Assembly (NCBI GenBank): GCA_946187025.1
Contig: CAMHPM010000052.1
Span: forward strand, 1-8,620
DNA from: an uncultured Prevotellaceae bacterium
GTDB lineage: Bacteria > Bacteroidota > Bacteroidia > Bacteroidales > Bacteroidaceae
Reading direction: 5' to 3'
DNA length: 8,620 nucleotides
Each line of letters starts with the position of its first letter. Position 1 is the stretch's first letter. The notes below the pieces were generated by a model that was not told the origin of the DNA, ran no database searches, and saw only the letters and a program-made list of their open reading frames with translations. Positions 1-5,972 of this stretch are shown one piece after another. A program made the position numbers and the translations under genes.

Positions 1-1111
1 GGAAACACTGAGGCGAACCGAAGGCGTCGCCGCCGACGGTGGCCACGTGGCCAACTTCGAGCAGGTACATTGCGAGGTCGGTGCTGGTGTTGATGGTGTG
101 TGTGCCGTCGCTCTTGCCGAAGAATGCTGAGCAACGAGGGAAGAGGTAGAATGCGCCCTGAGGCTCGTTGACTTCAAGTCCGGGTATGTCCTTTGCCAGG
201 CGCACGATGAGGTTGCGGCGACGCTCGAAGGCCTGTCGCATGTCTTCAACGCATTGCTGCGGTCCGCGGTAGGCTGCCTCGGCGGCTTTCTGGCTCACAC
301 TGCACGGGCCGCTGGTGTATTGTCCTTGCAGTTTGTTGCAGGCTTTCACTATCCAGTCGGGGGCTGCTATGAAACCGATGCGCCATCCGGTCATGGCGTA
401 GGCTTTGCTCACTCCGTTGATGATGACCACACGGTCGCGGATGTCGTCAAACTGTGCTATAGATTCGTGATGCCCCACATAGTTGATGTGCTCGTAGATC
501 TCGTCGGCAATGACTATGATGCCAGGGTGGGCAACGAGCACGTTCTTCAGTCCTTCGAGTTCCTCACGGCTATAGACTGAGCCTGTAGGGTTGGACGGCG
601 AACAGAGGATGAGGGCTTTGGTGCGTGGGGTGATGGCTGCCTCGAGCTGTGCGGGGGTTATCTTGAAGTTTTGCTCGATGGTTGCCTCTACGAATACGGG
701 TGTGCCTTCGGCCAGGAGCACCATCTGTGGGTAGCTCACCCAGTATGGAGCTGGTATGATAACCTCGTCGCCTTGGCTGATGAGTGCCATGATGGTGTTG
801 CATACCGACTGCTTGGCTCCGTTTGAACAGAGTATCTGCGACGGCTGATAGGTGAGGCCGTTCTCGTTCTTAAGCTTGTCGGCGATGGCTTGCTTCAGTT
901 CGGGATAGCCGGGTACAGGGCTGTAGCGCGAGTAGTTCTGGTCGATTGCCTCGTGTGCGGCTTGCTTGATGTGGTCGGGGGTGTTGAAATCGGGTTCACC
1001 CACACTCATGTTGATTACGTCGATGCCTTGTGCCTTGAGCTCGCTGCTGCGTTGTGACATAGCGAGGGTGGCTGATGGCTGCAGGCGTTGCAGGCGTGAT
1101 GATAGTTCCAT
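1..1111 (-). CDS. aspC: Aspartate aminotransferase, class I PLP-dependent (C-terminus cut by window edge)
   Basis: Transfers the amino group between aspartate and 2-oxoglutarate (giving oxaloacetate and glutamate) in the cytoplasm, using pyridoxal phosphate. The 370 codons seen begin MELSSRLQRL at the ATG 1111-1109. The fold-type I signature set is intact: VGEPDF near residue 37, the YSPVPGYPEL segment at 63-72, the aromatic YW at 123-124, SNPTG with Asn174, ADEIY with Asp203 and Tyr206, and SKAYAMTGWRIG with the Schiff-base lysine at 236 and phosphate-binding Arg244. The order and spacing match the Thermus-type (class Ib) aspartate aminotransferases of about 395 residues. About 25 residues are therefore missing beyond position 1, including the substrate-carboxylate arginine expected near the end. 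It lies 136 bp downstream of ribBA on the same strand. I see no clean TAnnTTTG promoter in that gap, so co-transcription is possible. Related aminotransferases also take aromatic amino acids or prephenate, so exact substrate range is uncertain. Confidence 0.93.
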   Translation of the reverse strand, partial: MELSSRLQRLQPSATLAMSQRSSELKAQGIDVINMSVGEPDFNTPDHIKQAAHEAIDQNYSRYSPVPGYPELKQAIADKLKNENGLTYQPSQILCSNGAKQSVCNTIMALISQGDEVIIPAPYWVSYPQMVLLAEGTPVFVEATIEQNFKITPAQLEAAITPRTKALILCSPSNPTGSVYSREELEGLKNVLVAHPGIIVIADEIYEHINYVGHHESIAQFDDIRDRVVIINGVSKAYAMTGWRIGFIAAPDWIVKACNKLQGQYTSGPCSVSQKAAEAAYRGPQQCVEDMRQAFERRRNLIVRLAKDIPGLEVNEPQGAFYLFPRCSAFFGKSDGTHTINTSTDLAMYLLEVGHVATVGGDAFGSPQCF

Positions 1112-1247
1112 TTTTTTATTGTATTTACGATTTGACGATTAACAATTAACAATTGAAGGGAAGTTAAAGGGAAGTTAAAGGGACGAATGATAGCTCGGGA
1201 TGGGTATCTTAGATTATTCACTTATCACTTTCCACTTATCACTATTG
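1112..1247. repeat. Intergenic gap with three short tandem-repeat tracts
   Basis: The gap between ribBA and the aminotransferase gene is built largely of short direct repeats. Two copies of the heptamer aacaatt lie at 1141-1154. Two copies of the 11-mer gggaagttaaa lie at 1158-1179, followed by ggga of a third. Four heptamers of the form cactNNN (cacttat, cactttc, cacttat, cactatt) lie at 1219-1246, directly after the ribBA stop codon. I found no hairpin with a U-tract, so no terminator is called, and no TAnnTTTG box on the minus strand. The tracts might be slippage-prone spacer DNA. Confidence 0.7.
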
Positions 1248-2450
1248 TCAGAGGTGGAGCAGGTGTCCCATACGTTCTTTCTTGGTGCGCAGGTAGTATT
1301 CGTTGTATTGGTTGGGCGTGATTTCGATAGGCACGTTCTCCACAATCTGCAATCCGTAGCCTTCGAGTCCGACTCGCTTCACAGGGTTGTTGGTTATGAG
1401 TCGTAGTTTGCTTATACCCAGGTCGCGCAGAATCTGTGCACCTACTCCGTAGTCGCGCAGGTCGGGGTCGAAGCCGAGATGGATGTTTGCATCGACGGTG
1501 TCGAGTCCTTGCTCCTGCAGTTTGTATGCGGCTATCTTGTTCATGAGTCCAATGCCACGGCCTTCTTGCATGAGATAGACGATGCATCCCTTGCCTTCCT
1601 TCTCGATGAGTTGCATGGAGCGATGCAGTTGGTCGCCGCAGTCGCAGCGTTTGCTGCCGAAGATGTCGCCGGTGGCACATGAAGAGTGCATCCTCACGAG
1701 CACTGGCTCGTCTTTCTGCCATGTGCCCTTGATGAGTGCCACATGCTCAAGTCCGTTGCTCTTCTGGCGGAACGGGATGATGTGGAAGTGTCCGTAGTCG
1801 GTTGGCAGGTCGGCCTCGACGCCTCGCTCTACCAGCGATTCGCGTTCGAGCCTGTAGGCGATGATGTCTTTTATCTGTATGAGGCGCATGCCGAGTTCTG
1901 CGGCTTTCTCCTTCAGCTGTGGCAGTCGTGCCATGGTTCCGTCGGGGTTGAGTATTTCGATCAGTGCAGCTGCGGGTTGCATTCCTGCCAGTCGTGCCAG
2001 GTCGATGGCTGCCTCGGTGTGTCCGGCCCGACGCAGAACTCCGCCGTCTTGTGCATAGAGTGGGTTGATGTGTCCTGGGCGTCCGAAGGTGTCGGGCGTG
2101 GATGCAGGGTCGGCCAGTGCCTTGATGGTTGCTGCGCGGTCGGATGCCGATACCCCTGTGGTGCAGCCATCGAGCTTATCGACGGTTACAGTGAATGGTG
2201 TGCCGAGCATGGAGGTGTTGTGATCGACCTGATGAGGCAATCCCAGCTCCTTGGCGCGTGATATGGTGATTGGTGCACATAGCACCCCACGACCTTCGCG
2301 TAGCATGAAGTTCACTTTCTCGGGCGTTATCAGTTCGGCTGGAGTGATGAAGTCGCCTTCGTTCTCGCGGTCTTCGTCGTCAACCACGATTACAAATTTC
2401 CCTTGCTTGAAGTCGTGTATTGCTTCTTCTATTGTACTGAATGTATTCAT
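1248..2450 (-). CDS. ribBA: RibBA: bifunctional 3,4-dihydroxy-2-butanone 4-phosphate synthase / GTP cyclohydrolase II
   Basis: Catalyses both entry reactions of riboflavin synthesis: ribulose 5-phosphate to 3,4-dihydroxy-2-butanone 4-phosphate plus formate (N-terminal half), and GTP to the diamino-pyrimidinone ribosyl phosphate plus formate and pyrophosphate (C-terminal half). The 400-residue length is normal for the fusion. The RibB half, about 1-205, shows the acidic metal/substrate loop DDEDRENEGD at 24-33, DGCTTGVSASDRA near 94-106 and GHTEA with His144. The RibA half, about 210-400, shows HSSCATGDIFGSKRCDCG with the zinc cysteines 258, 269 and 271, QEGRGIGL at 295-302, the DLRDYG segment at 330-335 and TNNPVK at 353-358. 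No key residue is missing from either half, so both activities are expected. Its ATG overlaps the stop of the upstream permease gene as ATGA (2450-2447), implying translational coupling and transcription from the permease promoter. There is no room upstream for an FMN riboswitch. Confidence 0.97.
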   Translation of the reverse strand: MNTFSTIEEAIHDFKQGKFVIVVDDEDRENEGDFITPAELITPEKVNFMLREGRGVLCAPITISRAKELGLPHQVDHNTSMLGTPFTVTVDKLDGCTTGVSASDRAATIKALADPASTPDTFGRPGHINPLYAQDGGVLRRAGHTEAAIDLARLAGMQPAAALIEILNPDGTMARLPQLKEKAAELGMRLIQIKDIIAYRLERESLVERGVEADLPTDYGHFHIIPFRQKSNGLEHVALIKGTWQKDEPVLVRMHSSCATGDIFGSKRCDCGDQLHRSMQLIEKEGKGCIVYLMQEGRGIGLMNKIAAYKLQEQGLDTVDANIHLGFDPDLRDYGVGAQILRDLGISKLRLITNNPVKRVGLEGYGLQIVENVPIEITPNQYNEYYLRTKKERMGHLLHL

Positions 2451-4267
2451 TGTGCTGATTGCATTTGTCTTATTTCTGTTAACAGATCGTTACATGTAGA
2501 TACGGTGGTGCGTAGTTCGCGGCGCAGCCGATTGTGGAATCGAGGTTCCTGATGTATAATCGGCATTCGGTTGAGATGTGCCAGTATGTGCCGGTTCTTG
2601 CTGTTGGAGAGTTCTTCTACACATCCTTCGATTTCGTTGCAAATGGTTTGCAGCTGTGGGTCGGCGTGATACCAAATGGTCTCCTTCAATATCCTCAGCA
2701 GGAGCCATGGCTTCCATTTCCGGCGATAGGCATTGGCGGCTTCGGCCAACGACTGCAGGCGCAGGGACACTGAGTCGTAGTCGGGGTCGTAGATGATGAC
2801 TTCCTTTCGTGATATATGTCGTTTCTGGCGTATTCCGAGCAGATGGTTGAAGAATGCTTTGTACGAATCGATGTTGAACACTACGGAGTCGTTGTTCGAT
2901 TTTATAGTGAGGAACGCTCCGATAGGTGCCAGTATCACGGTGCTCATCCACATACCTACAACGACCGGAACGGTACCGACCTTTGCCATCTTCTGACCTC
3001 CGATGTTGATTATATAGTATGCGATGAAGATGACTACAGCCACCACTACCGGCAAGCCCAGGCCACCCTTGCGGATAATGGCTCCGAGCGGCGCCCCGAT
3101 GAAGAAGAACACAAGACATGTAAGTGCCAGTGTTATCTTCTCCCAGAACTTCATCTGATGGTTGCGTATTTCGGTGTCCTGGGCATTCATGATGCCGGTC
3201 TTGAATTCCACGTCCATCTGTTGCTGTTGTACTCGGTTGATGGCTGCCCTCACTATTGCCATCTGTTCCGATGTCTTCATGTGGGCAAACAGGGTGTCGA
3301 TATCTACTGCTTGATATGCCCCTGAGGCCTTGATGCTGTCTATTTTATCGACTTCATCCATGCGATATACATATAGCACACCGCGTTTCATGTCTTGGTA
3401 GTAATTGCGTCCAAGGCTGTCGGCATCTTGTTGGAGCGAATCGATGTCGGACAGCAGACGGTCCATTTTCTTCGTCTTGGCTGCACCCGAGAATGTCTCG
3501 TTGTCGGCCATGTTGAGGTTGGTGTCGAAGTCGATGAGGAGGTCTTGCCTTACGAATGTCTCCCGCCGGTAAGGCACGTTTTTTGTGAGCAAGGCCGATG
3601 AACGCAGGTTCTCAAACTGCTCGCCGCTGTAGAGGTGGAGCAACAGGAACTGCTTGTCGGCACTCGATTCGAGGCGTGCCGAGTCGGACAAGACTATGTG
3701 TACGTTGTCGATTCCGTCTCTCATGTTGTAGATGACGACATCGTAGAGCATACCTGTCTCTTTGTTCTTCTGTTTCACATACAGGTTGATGCCGCTTATG
3801 CCGTCGTAGAATACACCCTCGGGTATATCCACCTCGGGCGATTTCTGCATGATGGAATAGCGGAAGAGCAATATCTGGTTCTCGGCGTTGGGAGTCACCA
3901 CATCTTGAAAGTAGAACGACACACCAGCCAGCATCATCATGACGATGAGCAACGGGCGCATAGTGCGCCACAAGCTGATGCCAGCTGCCTTTATGGCCAG
4001 CAACTCAAGCCGCTCGCCAAGGTTGCCGAACGAGATGAGCGATGCCAACAGGATGGCCAGCGGGAGAGCTATGGGAACGAGAGTCTCGGCTGCATAGAAG
4101 AAGAACTTGGCTATTACATCATATCCAAGGCCTTTTCCCACCAGCTCGTCCATGAACTTCCACAAGAACTGCATCATCACTGCAAATAGGCTGATGCAGA
4201 ACGTACCGAGGAACAGTGTGATGAAATTCTTCAGTATGTATATGTCGAGTTTCTTGACTATGCGCAT
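2447..4267 (-). CDS. LptF/LptG (YjgP/YjgQ) family permease with C-terminal extension
   Basis: Inner-membrane permease of the LptBFG type, which extracts lipopolysaccharide from the inner membrane and passes it to the periplasmic bridge. I start it at ATG 4267 (MRIVKKLDIYILKNF, 606 residues). An in-frame TTG at 4279 would add four residues, but it is the last three bases of a -7 promoter box. Hydrophobic segments fall near residues 12-36, 53-81 and 101-121, then after a long polar region near 376-396, 404-421 and 433-454. This is the three-plus-three helix plan of the family with a periplasmic domain between. The sequence MQFLWKFMDELVGKGL followed by PLAILLASLISFGNLGE is typical of Bacteroidetes homologues. 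About 150 polar residues follow the last helix. E. coli LptF/G have about 360 residues and lack this tail, so the function of the extension is unknown. Which of F or G it represents is uncertain. First gene of a block with ribBA. Confidence 0.92.
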   Translation of the reverse strand: MRIVKKLDIYILKNFITLFLGTFCISLFAVMMQFLWKFMDELVGKGLGYDVIAKFFFYAAETLVPIALPLAILLASLISFGNLGERLELLAIKAAGISLWRTMRPLLIVMMMLAGVSFYFQDVVTPNAENQILLFRYSIMQKSPEVDIPEGVFYDGISGINLYVKQKNKETGMLYDVVIYNMRDGIDNVHIVLSDSARLESSADKQFLLLHLYSGEQFENLRSSALLTKNVPYRRETFVRQDLLIDFDTNLNMADNETFSGAAKTKKMDRLLSDIDSLQQDADSLGRNYYQDMKRGVLYVYRMDEVDKIDSIKASGAYQAVDIDTLFAHMKTSEQMAIVRAAINRVQQQQMDVEFKTGIMNAQDTEIRNHQMKFWEKITLALTCLVFFFIGAPLGAIIRKGGLGLPVVVAVVIFIAYYIINIGGQKMAKVGTVPVVVGMWMSTVILAPIGAFLTIKSNNDSVVFNIDSYKAFFNHLLGIRQKRHISRKEVIIYDPDYDSVSLRLQSLAEAANAYRRKWKPWLLLRILKETIWYHADPQLQTICNEIEGCVEELSNSKNRHILAHLNRMPIIHQEPRFHNRLRRELRTTVSTCNDLLTEIRQMQSAQ

Positions 4268-4276
4268 AATCGACTG

Positions 4277-4284
4277 CAAAGGTA
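4277..4284 (-). promoter_or_regulatory. -7 element TACCTTTG for the lptF-family gene
   Basis: The minus strand reads TACCTTTG from 4284 to 4277, a full match to the Bacteroidetes -7 consensus TAnnTTTG. Only nine bases separate it from the ATG at 4267, so the transcript would start within a few bases of the start codon. No TTG was found at the usual 19-21 bp upstream spacing, so the -33 half is weak or absent. Confidence 0.65.
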
Positions 4285-4293
4285 GCTATTATA

Positions 4294-4321
4294 AGTGAAA
4301 AACGAAAAGTGAAAAGTGAAA
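4294..4321. repeat. Four-unit heptamer array, left arm (agtgaaa type)
   Basis: Four 7-bp units follow one another: agtgaaa, aacgaaa, agtgaaa, agtgaaa. The array sits just upstream of the lptF -7 box and is the inverted counterpart of the array at 4364-4391. The two arrays share a perfect 16-bp inverted repeat (4303-4318 against 4375-4390). Confidence 0.85.
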
Positions 4322-4363
4322 AGTTGCAGCAATACACATGAAAAGAGGTGTGCTTACACTGAT

Positions 4364-4391
4364 TTTTCACTTTCCACTTTTCACTTTTCGC
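4364..4391. repeat. Four-unit heptamer array, right arm (ttttcac type)
   Basis: Four 7-bp units follow one another: ttttcac, tttccac, ttttcac, ttttcgc. The array ends 10 bp before the -7 box of the rightward gene. It can pair with the left array across a 42-base loop (4322-4363). Confidence 0.85.
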
Positions 4392-4401
4392 TCAAAACTG
4401 C

Positions 4402-4409
4402 TAACTTTG
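4402..4409 (+). promoter_or_regulatory. -7 element TAACTTTG for the SpmAB-like gene
   Basis: TAACTTTG matches the Bacteroidetes -7 consensus TAnnTTTG and lies 48 bp before the ATG at 4458, giving an untranslated leader of about 40 bases. No clear -33 TTG is present at the expected spacing because that position is occupied by the heptamer array. The leader contains a small possible hairpin (gcct, aagga loop, aggc) and is A/T-rich before the start codon, with no Shine-Dalgarno site. Confidence 0.7.
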
Positions 4410-4457
4410 CACCGCCTAAGGAAGGCAGTTTCGTTAACAGCTAAATAATATTAAAAC

Positions 4458-5690
4458 ATGGCACTTAATTATATTTGGATTGCTTTTTTCGTGATAGCAT
4501 TTGTGGTTTCGCTCGTTCGTCTCATCGGTTTTGGCGACACAGAGGTATTTCCTGCAATAATGGATTCCACGTTCAGTTCGGCAAAGACTGGTTTTGAAAT
4601 CTCGTTGGGCCTCACTGGTGTGTTGTCGTTATGGATGGGTATTATGCGTATTGGCGAACGTGGGGGACTTATTGCCTTCACTTCGCGACTGCTGTCGCCT
4701 GTGCTGACCAAGATTTTCCCCGACATACCGAAGGGGCATCCGGTGATGGGTACCATCTTTATGAATATATCGGCCAATATGCTGGGACTTGACAATGCTG
4801 CCACACCAATGGGATTGAAGGCAATGGAACAGCTGCAGGAGATAAATCCAAAGAAGGACACGGCATCAAATCCTATGATTATGTTCTTGGTGCTCAACAC
4901 CTCAGGCCTCACGATTATACCGGTCAGCGTATTGGTGTTTCGTGCACAGATGGGTGCTGCGCAGCCGACCGATGTATTTGTGCCGATTCTGCTTGCCACT
5001 TTCTTCAGCACAATGGCAGGTCTGGTGGTAACCAGCATCATACAGCGCATCAACCTCTTCAACCGCACTCTCATCTTGTTTCTCGGCACACTGTGCTTGT
5101 TGGTCGCTGGCGCCATTTGGGGGTTGAGCAAGATGTCGGCCGATGCAATGAACGATTTCTCAACTCAGTTTGCTAACATTACCTTGTTTGTCATCATCAT
5201 GATCTTTATCCTGTCGGGCTTGTTGAAGCACATAAATGTGTATGATGCTTTCATCGATGGTGCAAAAGATGGATTTACCACCGCCATCAAAATCATTCCG
5301 TATCTTGTTGCGATACTCGTGGGTATTGCCGTATTCCGTGCATCGGGGGCAATGGACTATGTGATTGACGGGATAGGGTGGATTGTCGGCAAGTGTGGAC
5401 TTGATACCGACTTTGTTGCTGCGTTGCCTACAGCCTTGATGAAACCGCTGAGCGGCAGCGGGGCACGTGGAATGATGGTTGATGCCATGCAACAATATGG
5501 TGCCGACTCGTTTGTGGGACGCCTGTCGTGTGTGTTCCAGGGCTCGACAGATACCACGTTCTATATTCTTGCCGTTTATTTCGGCAGTGTGGCAATACGT
5601 AAGACACGCCACGCGGTGACATGTGGTCTTCTGGCCGACTTAGCCGGTATCGTTGCTGCAATCATCATCAGCTATATGTTCTTCCACTAA
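4458..5690 (+). CDS. SpmA/SpmB-like fused membrane protein with nucleoside-recognition (gate) domains
   Basis: A multi-spanning inner-membrane protein of 410 residues that corresponds to Bacillus SpmA followed by SpmB in one chain. The N-terminal half carries NMLGLDNAATPMGLKAM (about 107-123), the SpmA-type gate signature. The C-terminal half carries LPTALMKPLSGSGARG (323-338) and GSTDTTFYILAVYFGSV (362-378), the SpmB-type signature. Hydrophobic segments are seen near 4-24, 48-64, 139-161, 173-195, 203-222, 240-255, 278-294 and 386-408. In Bacillus the two proteins affect spore-core dehydration. This lineage does not make spores, so the role here is unknown. The gate domain also occurs in nucleoside transporters and FeoB, so transport of a small solute is a reasonable inference and no more. 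The gene is monocistronic, diverges from lptF and converges on the phosphoesterase gene. The start ATG follows an A-rich leader, and no closer alternative is needed. Confidence 0.9.
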   Translation: MALNYIWIAFFVIAFVVSLVRLIGFGDTEVFPAIMDSTFSSAKTGFEISLGLTGVLSLWMGIMRIGERGGLIAFTSRLLSPVLTKIFPDIPKGHPVMGTIFMNISANMLGLDNAATPMGLKAMEQLQEINPKKDTASNPMIMFLVLNTSGLTIIPVSVLVFRAQMGAAQPTDVFVPILLATFFSTMAGLVVTSIIQRINLFNRTLILFLGTLCLLVAGAIWGLSKMSADAMNDFSTQFANITLFVIIMIFILSGLLKHINVYDAFIDGAKDGFTTAIKIIPYLVAILVGIAVFRASGAMDYVIDGIGWIVGKCGLDTDFVAALPTALMKPLSGSGARGMMVDAMQQYGADSFVGRLSCVFQGSTDTTFYILAVYFGSVAIRKTRHAVTCGLLADLAGIVAAIIISYMFFH

Positions 5691-5711
5691 GAATCAGTTT
5701 GCGCCAAAAAT

Positions 5712-5773
5712 CATTTACCGTTTGTCATTACTATTAAGCATCCTTGCGGAATAGTAACGGCAAACGGTAAATG
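5712..5773. terminator. 24-bp inverted repeat between convergent genes, probable terminator
   Basis: Arms 5712-5735 and 5750-5773 pair over 24 positions with two non-Watson-Crick positions, one of which becomes a G-U wobble in RNA on either strand. The 14-base loop has an inner GCA/TGC pairing. It lies 22 bp after the SpmAB-like stop. On the minus strand the stem is followed by GATTTTTGG, a short U-run, so it should work best as a terminator for the leftward phosphoesterase transcript. On the plus strand no U-tract follows, and any stop there would rely on the stem alone. Confidence 0.65.
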
Positions 5774-5794
5774 GTAAATAACGCTAATGACCTA

Positions 5795-5972
5795 TTTGTT
5801 CTGCTCTCACTTAACCAGCACTTTGACTAACGTCTTAGTGCTTCACGTTCGGCAAAACTAAAGTGAACTTTGTTCTGCTCTCACTTAACCAGCACTTTGA
5901 CTAACGTCTTAGTGCTTCACGTTCGGCAAAACTAAAGTGAACTTTGTTCTGCTCTCACTTAACCAGCACTTT
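5795..5972. repeat. 74-bp exact tandem duplication (2.4 copies) at the phosphoesterase 3' end
   Basis: Units 5795-5868 and 5869-5942 are identical over all 74 bases. A third partial unit of 30 bases (5943-5972) runs into the 3' end of the phosphoesterase gene and includes its stop codon and the codons for KVLVK. So each full unit carries a silent copy of the gene's last codons plus the 44 bases that follow. The edges are sharp: bases before 5795 and after 5972 do not match. Each full unit contains an imperfect palindrome (agcact with agtgct, inner gac with gtc) at 5817-5842 and 5891-5916. In the partial copy the palindrome is broken by coding sequence. Confidence 0.95.

Noticed and set aside
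254..580. Plus-strand open frame opposite the aminotransferase
   Set aside because: It is antisense to the conserved PLP-enzyme core that includes the catalytic lysine codon.
1112..1247. A separate promoter or terminator between ribBA and the aminotransferase gene
   Set aside because: No TAnnTTTG box and no hairpin with a U-tract could be found; only repeat tracts are visible.
2451..2600. Possible FMN riboswitch before ribBA
   Set aside because: The region upstream of the ribBA start is coding sequence of the permease with an ATGA overlap, and I see no conserved riboswitch elements.
4268..4279. TTG start for the lptF-family gene adding four residues
   Set aside because: The TTG is the end of the -7 promoter box and would lie before the transcription start; the ATG at 4267 gives the usual family N-terminus.
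4469..5131. Open frame of 220 codons on the minus strand within the SpmAB-like gene
   Set aside because: It mirrors the coding strand of a clearly conserved membrane protein, has no promoter box and no recognisable domain.
5795..5972. Three 30-bp direct repeats separated by 44-bp spacers, like a tiny CRISPR array
   Set aside because: The two spacers are identical, so this is a simple 74-bp tandem duplication; there are no cas genes, and one repeat is the end of a coding sequence.
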